Shown here: positions 1 to 9,587 of the stretch, one piece after another | Layout: each line of letters opens with the position of its first letter | Numbering within the stretch: the first letter of the stretch is position 1 | DNA from: Nitrospira sp. CG24A | Lineage (GTDB): Bacteria; Nitrospirota; Nitrospiria; Nitrospirales; Nitrospiraceae | Reading direction: 5' to 3' | Assembly: GCA_002869925.2 (NCBI GenBank) | Contig: NEWT02000020.1 | Location: 1 to 64,000, forward strand | Length of the DNA: 64,000 nt | The notes under the pieces: generated by a model | Told to the model about the DNA's origin: nothing | The model's input: the letters and a program-made list of their open reading frames with translations, nothing else | The model's database searches: none | Program-made: the position numbers and the translations under genes

Positions 1-390
1 GGGAAGGGGTGGTCTGGTTGGCCCCCGTGTTTACGGAACCCTCACGATGAAGCAGTGCTCGCTTGGGGAAAGGTCGTGCTCCAACGCGACTGGGGTCGGG
101 CGGGTGAGTGAGTGAGTGAGAAGGTTGACGCAGTTAGGAACCAGGCTAGGCCACCGCTTGAGGGCTGGTACGGTTGCACTTGGAGTTAGAACTCAAGATG
201 AGATTCTGAACAGAGTCCTCACCCTGGAGCTTTCAGGGTAGCAACAAGGCGCGGTGAGTCGACCCAGGTTGAGTCATGGCGGGGACGCCTGCCTGGAAAG
301 TCGGGTTGACCGGTGGCCCAGGTGGCAGGGGATTCGAAATATTGGACGATGTGCGATGCCAGCGTGCGGGAGCATGCTCAGCGCCTGAAT
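1..390. other. Non-coding or unassigned left edge
   Basis: I see no convincing gene here. A short tandem repeat of GTGA (four copies) lies at 104-119. A 65-codon plus-strand reading frame begins at 276 but runs into the 3' end of the convergent sthA gene and shows no recognisable protein signature. The stretch is downstream of sthA on the minus strand, so it may hold that gene's terminator, but I could not pick a clear one. Confidence 0.4.
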
Positions 391-1806
391 TTATGCCGCG
401 ATTGAGTTGCGCCCTCGTTGGCGCTGACCAACGATATCTAAGGCTGCGACGCGGTAGGTTTCAGCGAGGGTAGGGAAATTGAAGATGTTCTCGACAAATG
501 AGTCAACGGTGGCCCCATGCTGAAGCGCCATCTGGCCGAGATGAATTAGTTCCGTCGCGCCTTCTCCGATAATCTGAACACCGAGGAGGTATTCGCCTGT
601 TGGATCGGCCACCATCTTCAGTAAGCCGTCGCGAATATCTGAGATCTGGCCGCGGGCGATCTCATTAAATTTTGCCCGGCCAATCATGACCTCTCGATAT
701 CGTTTTAGGCTTGCGGCTTCATCCAGTCCGATACTGGCCATCTCTGGAATGGTATACACTCCGGTCGGAATGATGTCGGCTGATTGCCCCACAGGGAGAC
801 CCAGGGCATGGCATACAGCCCGGCGGCCTTGTTCCATGGCCGAGGAAGCCAGACCGGGGGGACCGATGAGATCGCCGACACCGTAAATGTTGGGAATGGC
901 CGTCTGGCAATGTTCATTGACGGCCAGCGTTCCCTTTTCAGTGACGATCAAGCCGGTCGTGCTGAGATTGAGATCTTCAATATTTGCCTGTCGCCCCAAG
1001 GCCACGAGCATTTTATCGCTTGTGACTACCTGCCCGTCCTGGAGTGTCGTCACGACCTGAGAGATTCCATCCCACCGGACGTCTTTGATGGCCTGTTTCC
1101 CACTGTAGCGGCCGCCGGCTTGCTCAAAGCTTTGCACAAACATGCGAACGAGTTCCGCATCGAAAAATTGAAGGGGGCGATCGGCCCGATCGATGATCGT
1201 GACCTGTACGCCGAGCGCGGCAAAGATTGATGCATATTCCAACGCGATGATTCCCCCGCCCAATACCGTCAGGGAGCGTGGCAAGTAAATCATAGAGAGA
1301 ATTGAATCACTGTCGAGAATGTGTTCATGGTCGATTGGAATGTCGACCGGGGCGCGCGGCCGCGACCCTGTGGCGATGACGATCGTGTCGGCGCTGAGAG
1401 TTTGTTTCATGCCGTCGATCGTGAGCATTTCGATCAGACTATCGGAGCGGAACTGGGCGCGGCCATGGAACAACGTGACGCCATTGCGTGTCAGCTGGTT
1501 CATCATATAGTCGCCATGTGATGTGACGACCTCGTCCAAGCGTTGCATCAGTGTGGCGACCAAGATGTTCGAAGGGATTGCAGCGTTCGGCGTAATTGTA
1601 GATCGTTTCATCCGGTCCAGTTGCAGCGCACTCTCGCGAAGCGTTTTGCTCGGGATCGTTCCCCGGTAGACACAGCCTCCGCCGACACCTGGCTCACGTT
1701 CGATCACCGCAACGTGCTTGCCGCCTTTTGCGCCTTGGATGGCAGCTTTTTGGCCGGCTGGGCCACTTCCGATCACGACAATGTCATAGTGAAGCACTGT
1801 ACTCAT
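391..1806 (-). CDS. sthA: Soluble pyridine nucleotide transhydrogenase (Si-specific)
   Basis: Flavoprotein of 471 residues that moves hydride between NADPH and NAD+ in the cytoplasm and so balances the two nicotinamide pools. The N-terminus has the FAD Rossmann motif GSGPAG (residues 13-18). The redox-site segment GGGCVYRGTIPSK keeps only one cysteine (C45), where dihydrolipoamide and glutathione reductases have CxxxxC; this single-Cys form is the hallmark of SthA. A second Rossmann GGGIIALE motif (about residue 183) binds the nicotinamide cofactor, and the dimerisation domain fills the last 120 residues. The start codon overlaps the stop of the upstream HDOD gene by ATGA, so the two are translationally coupled. 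A mercuric-reductase-like paralogue is the main alternative, but the lone Cys argues against it. Confidence 0.9.
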   Translation of the reverse strand: MSTVLHYDIVVIGSGPAGQKAAIQGAKGGKHVAVIEREPGVGGGCVYRGTIPSKTLRESALQLDRMKRSTITPNAAIPSNILVATLMQRLDEVVTSHGDYMMNQLTRNGVTLFHGRAQFRSDSLIEMLTIDGMKQTLSADTIVIATGSRPRAPVDIPIDHEHILDSDSILSMIYLPRSLTVLGGGIIALEYASIFAALGVQVTIIDRADRPLQFFDAELVRMFVQSFEQAGGRYSGKQAIKDVRWDGISQVVTTLQDGQVVTSDKMLVALGRQANIEDLNLSTTGLIVTEKGTLAVNEHCQTAIPNIYGVGDLIGPPGLASSAMEQGRRAVCHALGLPVGQSADIIPTGVYTIPEMASIGLDEAASLKRYREVMIGRAKFNEIARGQISDIRDGLLKMVADPTGEYLLGVQIIGEGATELIHLGQMALQHGATVDSFVENIFNFPTLAETYRVAALDIVGQRQRGRNSIAA

Positions 1807-2672
1807 TGTGCCATCGTGTCCACAAGACTGAGGACTTTCTCTTTGAGCCCGAGCAACGTGTCCACATCGTTGGGGTAGAGATTGAGATCAGCAAAGACGC
1901 TGTGATCGCGAAGTGTGCTGTCATCATAGGAATCGGGAACGAGTAGGTAGGTGGCCAACCGGTCTGCCAGACAGGTCATCATCGCCTCCTGGCGGTGTGT
2001 AGGTGTGTGTTCATAGGCTCCATAGTAGGCGATGGCCTCAGCCACTTGTGGGGGTAAGGCCCATTCAACCGCAATCACGCTGCCTACGCGAGCATGATAG
2101 CCGCCAAGGAATGCGTGGATGGCATCGGGGCCAAGAGGGATATGTAGGTCTGCGGCAATGGCCGTGACGGTCTTGAGCACGACAGGCTTTCCGACTGCAT
2201 GTAAAAGTCCGCAGAGGTAGGCGCTTTCTACATTATAGCGGCGCATGCGCGCGATCTCTTTCGCGTAGGCTCCGCTGGCCAGCGCGTGCCGCCAGAGCTG
2301 CCGGATGTCCGCTTCATGTCCTGGAATCTTGACGGCCGCGCTCTTCAGAGAGACCGTGACGGCGATCTCCGATAGCTGATTCACGCCGAGCATGGCCACG
2401 GCATGTTGGAGCGAGGCAATCGGAGTCCGAGGCATATAGGCGGGCGAGTTGGCTATCCGTAACACATGTGCCGCCAGGGCTTGGTCTTGGTGGATCAAGG
2501 CAGATAAACGTGCTGCATCCGCAGTGGGATCATGGGCCAGTGCCATGACCCGGCCAGCGACTTGTGGCAGGACAGGAAGCTCGATTCGATCCTTATTGAT
2601 CCGTTCGACTAAGATCTGTTCGATCTGCTCAGGCATTTCCACGGTGTGAGGGGCATGTGTTGCTGTATCCAT
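1803..2672 (-). CDS. HDOD domain signalling protein
   Basis: Cytoplasmic 289-residue protein with an HDOD domain (a relative of HD phosphohydrolases without the full metal site) covering about residues 25-225, seen as the typical LPVLPQVAGRVMALAHDP start, the QDQALAAHVLRIANSP segment and the LLHAVGKPVVL helix. HDOD proteins usually act in signalling or motility rather than as proven enzymes. The only obvious domain is HDOD, with no receiver or GGDEF partner. It is the first gene of a two-gene unit with sthA (4-base overlap). A good sigma-28-like promoter lies about 55 bases upstream at 2726-2753, which would tie it to the late flagellar class. Confidence 0.8.
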   Translation of the reverse strand: MDTATHAPHTVEMPEQIEQILVERINKDRIELPVLPQVAGRVMALAHDPTADAARLSALIHQDQALAAHVLRIANSPAYMPRTPIASLQHAVAMLGVNQLSEIAVTVSLKSAAVKIPGHEADIRQLWRHALASGAYAKEIARMRRYNVESAYLCGLLHAVGKPVVLKTVTAIAADLHIPLGPDAIHAFLGGYHARVGSVIAVEWALPPQVAEAIAYYGAYEHTPTHRQEAMMTCLADRLATYLLVPDSYDDSTLRDHSVFADLNLYPNDVDTLLGLKEKVLSLVDTMAQ

Positions 2673-3221
2673 ATTGGAGTCGATCCCTGAGCCGATTGAT
2701 GTTCGCGGTAGGTCGGTACACTCTCTTGTCGGTAGGATGTCTAGAAAACTTTACCGGTATGGCGCTTCAGCACTTTTGCAGCATTCGGCGATCTATGGTC
2801 CTTGATCATGAGCCAGAAGAGCGCCCATGTTTGACAAATTCCCTCGGTGAGTCGTGGAGCGGAATGGTCAGACGTTTCAGTCCGGTTGCATGCAGCAGGT
2901 CTACGTAAGTCAACGTGCGTCGGTTTCTACGGAGGATTCGACTTAGGCCTGTCTGCATTGCTGACGGGCACGCATAGAGCCGATTGGCATATTGATAATG
3001 ACATGGGAGAATAGTATGGTACCAAAATAATACCGTAAAAGTCGTAGTGTGAGGTGTGTTCCGTGATGACGCTTTTCTCTGTTCCTCTCTCATCCCTTTC
3101 AGGGCCTGTTGTCTCCATTCTCTCTTTGCCCCGATCACGCGTCCCCTCTGCTGTTGACCAGTCGCTAATGACCTGAAGTACTGACTCGATAGATCGAGTT
3201 GTTTGCACTGCTAGGCCATGT
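2673..3221. other. Divergent intergenic region, no gene seen
   Basis: About 550 bases between the divergent HDOD gene and the NarL-type regulator. Apart from the sigma-28-like site near the HDOD start I see no gene. Two minus-strand frames of 106-110 codons (2806-3138, 2927-3247) overlap each other in different frames, lack a protein signature and have no ribosome binding site, so I do not call them. A promoter for the gene at 3222 must lie here, but I could not identify it. Confidence 0.4.
2726..2753 (-). promoter_or_regulatory. Sigma-28-like promoter for the HDOD-sthA unit
   Basis: Read on the minus strand the sequence is TAAAGTTT-N12-ACCGACAA. The -35 box is identical to the enterobacterial FliA consensus TAAAGTTT and the -10 box differs from GCCGATAA at two positions. 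The spacing (12) equals that of the flgM, fliC and HD-GYP sites in this window. The site is 54 bases upstream of the HDOD start codon and points toward it. Confidence 0.6.
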
Positions 3222-3929
3222 ATGACCGAAAGGAAGATCTTGCGCAAGCGTCATGAGACATCAATCAGTGTTCTGATCGTCGACGATCATGAAGTGGTTC
3301 GAGAAGGACTACGAACGATACTGGGTCGATATGATGATATCGCTGTGGTTGGTGAAGCTGCGACCATGAAAGATGCGATAGCCGAATCCTCCAGCCTGAA
3401 GCCGGATGTGGTCTTGATGGACGTCCGCTTGTTCGGTGGGAGTGGAGTGGATGCCTGCCGCGCGATCAGAGATCGCTGTCCCGCCACGCGTGTACTGTTT
3501 CTCTCTTCCTATGAAGATGATGAAGCGGTCCTCGCTGCAGTCTTTGGTGGGGCGTCCGGCTATCTGTTAAAACGCGTAAACGCCGAGGGGTTAATACGAG
3601 CCATTCATACCGTGGCGGGGGGGCAGTCGGTTCTTGATCCCTCTATTACTGAGTCTGTCTTGACCCGCATCCGGCTCCAGAAAGAACAGGCATCAGAGCC
3701 TCAGCGGACAACCCTCTCTGCTCAGCAGCAGCGCGTCCTTGCGCTCATCGCGGAGGGGAAAACAAATAAGGAGATCGGCTCATCGCTCGAATTGAGTGAT
3801 AAGACTGTGAAGAACTATGTCCGGTTCATTTTTCAGAAGATGAAAGTGACCCGGCGGGGTCAGGCTGCAGCCCTATTCATCCGGGACTCCGCTTCTGAGA
3901 AGCGATCAGTTGACTACCGCAAGGATTAG
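3222..3929 (+). CDS. NarL/FixJ-type response regulator (LuxR HTH)
   Basis: DNA-binding response regulator of 235 residues. Receiver domain at about residues 15-135 with the acidic pocket DD (21-22), phospho-acceptor D67 in VLMDVRL, conserved S95 and K117. A LuxR/GerE helix-turn-helix follows at about 165-225 (LSAQQQRVLALIAEGKTNKEI..., then SDKTVKNYV). The layout matches the DevR/NarL family. No cognate kinase is adjacent, so the input signal cannot be told. The ATG at 3222 has a weak ribosome binding site; a TTG at 3240 behind AAGGAAG is an alternative start that would trim six residues. Its place at the head of the flagellar locus suggests a link to motility control, but that is inference. 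Confidence 0.85.
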   Translation: MTERKILRKRHETSISVLIVDDHEVVREGLRTILGRYDDIAVVGEAATMKDAIAESSSLKPDVVLMDVRLFGGSGVDACRAIRDRCPATRVLFLSSYEDDEAVLAAVFGGASGYLLKRVNAEGLIRAIHTVAGGQSVLDPSITESVLTRIRLQKEQASEPQRTTLSAQQQRVLALIAEGKTNKEIGSSLELSDKTVKNYVRFIFQKMKVTRRGQAAALFIRDSASEKRSVDYRKD

Positions 3930-4403
3930 TGAAGTCTTCTCACCAGCCACACCTGAACTTTCAAGAAGGCGTGAATCTCTAAACTCGACCCTTCGGCCCT
4001 CTCGCTAATCCTGCAGGCCGCGCCTGTTCACACCATGATCTAGGCGTGAGCAGAACATTCATGGTCGTCAATGTTAGCGTCGATACACACATTGCCGAGG
4101 CGTGAAGTCTGGCTATTGCGAGAGGGATGTAGTCCTGTGAGATAGAGCTATATAGGACTAGATGGTCCTATGCATAAGAGAACAATGGTCATATCTAAAT
4201 AGGTCTGTAATGTCAGGCATCGTGAGGGCCATTAGGCACTTTCCGATATAGGAATCTCTTATACGCTTAGTAGCGATGCGATGCGTATATTCACGACGAC
4301 GGGAAGCGATGCGAACGGCTATAGCGATCCTGCAATCGTGCGAAGTCTATTGTCTCGTCTTGTTTCGGATTCATATTTCAGAACTTTACAGAGGGGATCC
4401 AGC
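3930..4403. other. Intergenic region upstream of the first NtrC-type activator
   Basis: No gene seen. The stretch is AT-richer than the surroundings toward its right half (4140-4380). An in-frame ATG at 4281 would extend the downstream activator by 41 residues, but these have no family counterpart and no ribosome binding site. I looked for sigma-54 and sigma-28 boxes and found none that fit. Confidence 0.4.
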
Positions 4404-5813
4404 ATGAATGTGTTGTCTATTCTTGTGGTCGAAGACGACGAAGGCATACAGAACTTGCTTCGGCGACTGTTGACTCGGGAGGGCCATCGGGTCACGGTTG
4501 TCGGAAGTGGGCAGGAGGCTCTTCGTGTGGTCCAAGAAATTCCCGTTCATGTACTGATGGCGGATTTGAAACTGCCTGATATCGATGGCGTGGCGGTCCT
4601 CGAGCGTGTCCTCCAGATCGACTCCAAGGTGCTCGGAATTGTGATGAGCGGGTATGGCTCAATCGACTGTGCTGTCAAGGCCATGAAGGCCGGAGCCGTC
4701 GACTTTCTGACAAAACCATTTGAGAACGAAGGCGTCGTTGCCTCAATCAACAAAGCCTTGGAGGTGCAGCGCCGTCGGAATTCCGCACAATTATCACGGA
4801 AGGCCGTCCGGGAGCACTATCGGTTAAAGCAGTTTGTCGGTACGAGTGAACCGATCCGGCGTGTCATCGAGTTTGTGGCGAAGGTCGCAGACTGCGACAG
4901 CACCGTCCTGATCCAAGGAGAGAGTGGAACGGGGAAGGAGTTGGTCGCGCGGATGCTGCATTTCCATGGTGAGACGAAAGACCGGCCGCTCGTTCCGGTC
5001 AATTGTGGCGCGATTCCCGAGAATCTGCTCGAGTCTGAGCTATTCGGACATGAGAAGGGGGCGTTTACCGGTGCAGCACATGCGCGAATTGGCCGTTTCG
5101 AGTTGGCGCATGGCGGGACAATCTTTCTCGATGAAATTGGTGAGTTAAGTCTCGGGTTGCAAGTGAAGTTGCTTCGAGTGCTGCAAGAGAGGTCGTTTGA
5201 ACGAGTCGGAGGCACGAGAACGATCGATGTGGATGTTCGCGTCATTGCGGCGACGAATCAGGATCTCGAGTTGGCCGTACAGCAGAAGCGTTTTCGGGAG
5301 GATCTGTATTATCGCCTGAATGTCATCCCGGTTACCGTTCCACCGCTGAGAGAACGACGAAGCGATATTCCTGAACTCGTACACCATTTCTTGGAGCGAT
5401 TGAATCACGGCAAGCAGATGGCTTCGACCGACTGTTCCACGGATGCCATGGCCCGGTTGATGGACTATCATTGGCCAGGCAATATTCGAGAACTGGAGAA
5501 TATGATTGAACGCCTCGCGGTGCTGAGTCAATCGGGGACGATCGAAGTATCGGATCTGCCAGAGCGTCTCCAGCGCCGGTCGGTCGCGGCTGAACAGATG
5601 ACACCCCATCTGATTAGCTTTAGCGATCAAGGGGTGAACTTGTCCCAAGAGATCGAACAGTTTGAAAATCGATTAATCGTCGGCGCGCTTCGACAGGCCA
5701 ATGGGATTACGAGCAAGGCAGCGCAGTTGCTCCAAGTAAATCGCACAACTCTGGTTGAGAAGATGAAGCGAAAAGGATTTGCCCCGAAGAATCAGGGATG
5801 CCCTGCTTTCTAG
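4404..5813 (+). CDS. Sigma-54-dependent NtrC-family response regulator
   Basis: Transcription activator of 469 residues: receiver domain (1-120) with acidic pocket E10/D11/D12 and phospho-acceptor D54; AAA+ domain (about 145-385) with Walker A GESGTGKE, the sigma-54 contact loop GAFTGA and arginine-finger region; Fis-type helix-turn-helix at the end (SKAAQLLQVNRTTLVEKMKRKG). It would use ATP to open sigma-54 promoters when phosphorylated. The ATG at 4404 was chosen because GAGGGG sits seven bases upstream and the receiver domain begins directly. No histidine kinase is adjacent. The receiver is notably similar to the one fused to FliH in this window (shared KLP-D-DG and KAGA...KPFEN motifs). 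Sigma-54 sites at flgB, fliL and flgF are plausible targets. Confidence 0.9.
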   Translation: MNVLSILVVEDDEGIQNLLRRLLTREGHRVTVVGSGQEALRVVQEIPVHVLMADLKLPDIDGVAVLERVLQIDSKVLGIVMSGYGSIDCAVKAMKAGAVDFLTKPFENEGVVASINKALEVQRRRNSAQLSRKAVREHYRLKQFVGTSEPIRRVIEFVAKVADCDSTVLIQGESGTGKELVARMLHFHGETKDRPLVPVNCGAIPENLLESELFGHEKGAFTGAAHARIGRFELAHGGTIFLDEIGELSLGLQVKLLRVLQERSFERVGGTRTIDVDVRVIAATNQDLELAVQQKRFREDLYYRLNVIPVTVPPLRERRSDIPELVHHFLERLNHGKQMASTDCSTDAMARLMDYHWPGNIRELENMIERLAVLSQSGTIEVSDLPERLQRRSVAAEQMTPHLISFSDQGVNLSQEIEQFENRLIVGALRQANGITSKAAQLLQVNRTTLVEKMKRKGFAPKNQGCPAF

Positions 5814-6097
5814 CCGTATAGTCTGGACACGCCTCACTCCCCGATCTTCAGGCGAGTGACAAAGCGCGGACGATCTTCTTTCTCCCATCGTGCAGCTCGC
5901 TCCTTGCCCGGGGTTCAGACGATTATCCCACGAACCGTTATGAATCATGTGAACGTCACGCTCCCGTTCGTCAATCGATTGACGAACACAATGGCGATGC
6001 GTCGGATGTTTGACGAGTTTAAGCACGACATCGCGCGCCTGTTGAAAGTTCTCTCATCTGGCACACAGTTATTCACTCGATGTGAAGGGCATGGAAA

Positions 6098-8278
6098 TTG
6101 CTGAACCTGATTGTGTCTATGAGAAGAAGCGTGACATATACTTTGTTGGCCCTGTATGTGTGTGCGCAGAGTGCTGCCTGGCATGTCGCCTGTGCCGCTG
6201 CGCCGCACTCGTCGGAGGCGACACCTCCAGGCTCCAGCCTTGCACTACCTCCAGAAGGAAGTTCGCGAACAGTCTCTCCACGGATCGCATTGCCTGATGA
6301 TGGGCCCATCTATGATCGAACCATGGAGGGGCCTGGCGTCGCACAATTCCAAGAAGCGGTGAAGGCCTTTACCCGTGGGCAGTATGCGGCGGCTCGCGCA
6401 GGATTTTCAGCGCTTGACACACTTGATTCCTCCAGTCCGCTGATCCCTCCCATGAAGGCGTTCTTAGCCGAACTCACCCTGCTTGAACACCCTTCAGACC
6501 ATGCGCGAGGAGAGGCGGTTACGCTCTATCGCGGCATCATTGGCTCATACCCGAAGAATCCCAATGCCTTCCGGGCACACTGGCGGGTCGGTGACTTGTA
6601 TGTGGACATGGGATGGCTCAGAGACGCCGTGACCGCGTATGAATATGCGCTTTCGCGCGAGCTGCCTCGTCATGATGCGGATCGGACATTGCTCGCATTG
6701 GGCGGCGCACTTGGGGAGCTGGGACGATTGGCAGAAGCTGAGCGGGCATTCGGTGTGGTTCGGGAACGCGCGATTGACGATCGTCTTGTCGTGAGGGCCA
6801 CGTTGGATCAGGCCAACGTCCTGTATGCCCAGCAACGCAAGCGAGAGGCATTACCACTGTACGATTTTTTGTATCGGCGTTGGCCAAATACACTGAAATA
6901 CAATCCTGATGCCTTGCAGCAGTATGGCGATGCCCTTTTTGACAATCAGGAGCTGAAAAGAGGCCGTGAGATCGATTTGCTCCTGTTGAACCTCTTTCCG
7001 TCACACCGACATGCGGGAACGGTTCTCATCCGTCTTGGAGACAGCCATAGCCGACTTGGTCTTCGAACACCGGCAGAGCTTTTTTACAACGTCGCTCAGG
7101 CAGAGTATGGAGATACGCCGGCAGCGGTCGTTGCCCGCATGCGCCTAGCACGGGATGAACAGGAAATTGCGGCATCGGCAGGAGAGAGCTTCCTGCGTAA
7201 AAAGGTGGAAGGCATGATTCGAGGGAACGGTCTATCCTATTTGGAGTCATCGGAAGGCGAAAAGCTGTATAAGGCGATCGCTCTCAATCACCAGGGTGAC
7301 ATGCTTGGCAGCGAGGCGCTCGTTCGATTGGCGGAGCACTATGAATTGCGCGGTGACCCACCACGCGCTATCCAGGTGTATCAAGACGTCACTCGTCGGG
7401 CGGGTGTCGTTGCGCATGATCCCTGGCCGTCTGCGGCGGGGTTCCATCTGGCCGCGATCTTAAAACCCCAGTTGGAAACGGCTATCAAGAACAAGAACGA
7501 TGTTCAGGTGCTCACGCTCTTTCATAGTCACGGGCGGGATCCGGAACAACATTATGCCGGGACACAGACATTATTGGAGGTGGCCGACACGCATCGCCGG
7601 CTTGGTTTTTCACCTGAAGCCGTACGACTCTATCAAGCATTGGTTCGCAATCGGAAGGTGGCTTCGCTCCACGAGGCGGCGCTCGCCGGCTTGGGAGAAA
7701 GTTATTTGGACCAGTCTGACCCTGAGGCCGCCAGGAACGTATTTGAAAGTTTCCGGCTTCACTATCCCAAGAGCGCGCGTTCTACGCGAGTCTCGCGAGA
7801 ATTGACGACGGCATTGTTGGAGCAGGGAGACCGTCAAAGTGCCATCCGTATCATGCGGCACTGGACGCGGGCGCATTCCCATGATCCCGCGCATCGTTGG
7901 ATGTATGCGGCCCTTGCGCGGGCGTTGGCGGACGATCAGAAACACGAGGAGGCCGCCGCGGCATTCGAGGAAGCATTGAACAACAACGCACTCAATAGGC
8001 CTCAGGATCTTCGACGGTATGCCGACCTCCTGTTGCAACTGAACAAGCCTGAACGTGCCACGGATCTGTACCGACAGGTACTGAAGTCCAGACCTGATCC
8101 CATGGAGACTGAGTGGGCGCAGGTACAGATCATGCTCAATTCAGGGGGCAAGAACCGTACAGATGGCCGCCCGACGGGCGAGCGTGCGGACGCGGCATTT
8201 CAAGACCCGTTATTCCAACGTGCTGCTGGCGCCATGCAGATAGGTCTCAAGTCGGCCATTGGGGATACAGGGAGATAA
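6098..8278 (+). CDS. Exported TPR-repeat protein
   Basis: A 726-residue protein with a hydrophobic N-terminal segment (about residues 12-30, ending near ACAAP) that looks like a signal peptide, followed by tetratricopeptide-like helical pairs almost throughout (for example WRVGDLYVDMGWLRDAVTAYEYAL and ALAGLGESYLDQSDPEAARNVFESF). TPR arrays are protein-binding scaffolds, so a periplasmic or inner-membrane scaffold is likely; no enzyme motif is visible. A TTG at 6098 behind GAAGGG fits the ribosome binding rule; the ATG at 6119 gives a more classical signal-peptide N-region (MRRS) and is an alternative. The stop is three bases before the histidine kinase start, so it heads an operon with the kinase and its NtrC-type partner. 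Confidence 0.75.
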   Translation: MLNLIVSMRRSVTYTLLALYVCAQSAAWHVACAAAPHSSEATPPGSSLALPPEGSSRTVSPRIALPDDGPIYDRTMEGPGVAQFQEAVKAFTRGQYAAARAGFSALDTLDSSSPLIPPMKAFLAELTLLEHPSDHARGEAVTLYRGIIGSYPKNPNAFRAHWRVGDLYVDMGWLRDAVTAYEYALSRELPRHDADRTLLALGGALGELGRLAEAERAFGVVRERAIDDRLVVRATLDQANVLYAQQRKREALPLYDFLYRRWPNTLKYNPDALQQYGDALFDNQELKRGREIDLLLLNLFPSHRHAGTVLIRLGDSHSRLGLRTPAELFYNVAQAEYGDTPAAVVARMRLARDEQEIAASAGESFLRKKVEGMIRGNGLSYLESSEGEKLYKAIALNHQGDMLGSEALVRLAEHYELRGDPPRAIQVYQDVTRRAGVVAHDPWPSAAGFHLAAILKPQLETAIKNKNDVQVLTLFHSHGRDPEQHYAGTQTLLEVADTHRRLGFSPEAVRLYQALVRNRKVASLHEAALAGLGESYLDQSDPEAARNVFESFRLHYPKSARSTRVSRELTTALLEQGDRQSAIRIMRHWTRAHSHDPAHRWMYAALARALADDQKHEEAAAAFEEALNNNALNRPQDLRRYADLLLQLNKPERATDLYRQVLKSRPDPMETEWAQVQIMLNSGGKNRTDGRPTGERADAAFQDPLFQRAAGAMQIGLKSAIGDTGR

Positions 8279-8282
8279 CCTC

Positions 8283-9587
8283 ATGAATGCACATCAGGCC
8301 TTAGTAACCACCGATAGCGATTTATTGCACCAGGCGTTTCAGAGTTTCGACGATGCCGCCGTGACCTTGCAACAGTCCTATCAGACGTTGACCACTCGAT
8401 TGGAGCAGCTTGATGTCGAACTGGCTGATCGCAACGAAGCACTTGGAAAAAATTTGCGCGTCAATGAAGAACTGCGTGAGCATTTGACGGCGATTGTCGA
8501 GTCCCTTTCGACGGGTTTACTGGTGATGGATACCGAAGGAATAATTACACGGTGTAACCAAGCGGGTGAGCAACTCCTCGGGCTACCGCGTGAGCAGATT
8601 GTCGGCTGCTCCTTAGTCGCCTGTCTCAAGGACGCCCAACTGGACGGTGATGCGTATCCCCTGACGACGCGCCAGGGCGCGGCCGTGTCGCTCTCCCAAC
8701 GTGCCTTGCACACGAGCGAGGGACGTCATGCCGGACGTGTTCTCCTGATTCAGGATGTGACGGCGGTTCGAGAACTGGAGGATCGGCTGCAGCGTCGTAA
8801 TCGGTTGGCGGCCATGGGTGAGATGGTCGGGCGGATTGCTCACGAAATTCGGAATCCCCTTGGCAGTATTGAACTGTTTGCATCGATGTTGCGCCGTGAT
8901 TTGCACGGCCTTCCTTCACTGCGCGGATACGCTGAACATATCTCATCGTCTGTTCACATGATGAATCGTCTCTTGACCAATCTCTTGCTCTATACCAAAC
9001 CCGATTGCTCGCATGGGGAGTGGCATGAGACGGAAGTACTGATGGTCGATGCATTGACGCTGGCGGCCCATGCTGTTGCACAGACCAAGATCGACATTCG
9101 TCTGGATGTGAATCCTCATGCATCTCGGATGTGGTGCGACGCGGGGCAAATGAAACAAGTGCTCTTGAACGTCATTCTCAACAGTATCCATGCGATGTCA
9201 GGTGGCGGAACGCTGACCCTATCGGCAACCCTCACAGAGGAGCAGACGCCAGGAAGGGCGGCGTTTCGTCTTTCGGTCTCAGATACCGGCGTCGGCATTC
9301 CTGCGGCACAGCGATCAAGAATATTCGATCCATTTTTCACCACACGGGACGAAGGGACGGGGCTCGGGTTGGCCATCGTCCATGCGATTGTTGAAGGGCA
9401 TCGGGGACGGATCGACGTGGAGAGCGTGGAAGGGCGCGGTACGACGTTTACGATGGTGTTCCCGCATCCTTGCGAAGAGAGTCGCACCGGGAGGCGAACA
9501 TTGACTGCGCGTGATTGTGGAGGTGAGGCTGACAACCCCATCATGATCGACGCGCACCACTTTATTGAAGAGGAGACCTCTGCATGA
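8283..9587 (+). CDS. PAS-domain histidine kinase (FleS/FlrB-like)
   Basis: Cytoplasmic kinase of 434 residues without membrane segments. A coiled N-terminus is followed by a PAS domain (about 60-160), a HisKA dimerisation helix with phospho-acceptor H187 in AHEIRNPLGS, and a HATPase domain (about 285-400) with the N box NVILNSI, G1 DTGVGIP and G2 GTGLGLA. Soluble PAS kinases next to an NtrC-type regulator inside flagellar loci are typical of FleS/FlrB, which control hook-basal-body genes. ATG 8283 is preferred to TTG 8259 because AGGGAG lies eight bases before it. The last codons overlap the start of the regulator at 9584 by ATGA, so kinase and regulator are a coupled pair. Confidence 0.85.
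   Translation: MNAHQALVTTDSDLLHQAFQSFDDAAVTLQQSYQTLTTRLEQLDVELADRNEALGKNLRVNEELREHLTAIVESLSTGLLVMDTEGIITRCNQAGEQLLGLPREQIVGCSLVACLKDAQLDGDAYPLTTRQGAAVSLSQRALHTSEGRHAGRVLLIQDVTAVRELEDRLQRRNRLAAMGEMVGRIAHEIRNPLGSIELFASMLRRDLHGLPSLRGYAEHISSSVHMMNRLLTNLLLYTKPDCSHGEWHETEVLMVDALTLAAHAVAQTKIDIRLDVNPHASRMWCDAGQMKQVLLNVILNSIHAMSGGGTLTLSATLTEEQTPGRAAFRLSVSDTGVGIPAAQRSRIFDPFFTTRDEGTGLGLAIVHAIVEGHRGRIDVESVEGRGTTFTMVFPHPCEESRTGRRTLTARDCGGEADNPIMIDAHHFIEEETSA

Noticed and set aside
104-120. GTGA tandem repeat as a CRISPR or functional repeat
   Set aside because: Only four 4-base units; a short microsatellite. No CRISPR-like repeat-spacer pattern exists anywhere in the window.
276-473. 65-codon plus-strand frame at the left edge
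   Set aside because: Overlaps the 3' end of sthA on the other strand, no ribosome binding site and no protein signature.
784-1230. 148-codon frame antisense to sthA
   Set aside because: Lies wholly inside a well-supported gene on the other strand; a reading-frame shadow.
2806-3247. Two minus-strand frames of 106-110 codons between HDOD and the NarL-type gene
   Set aside because: They overlap each other in different frames, have no ribosome binding site and no recognisable domain.
4240-4262. TCCGATAT upstream of the first NtrC-type activator as a sigma-28 -10 box
   Set aside because: No TCAAG/TAAAG-like -35 box at 11-12 bases distance.
6056-6072. Apparent sigma-54 -24 box (TGGCAC) before the TPR gene
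   Set aside because: No GC at the required distance (the -12 position reads TT).
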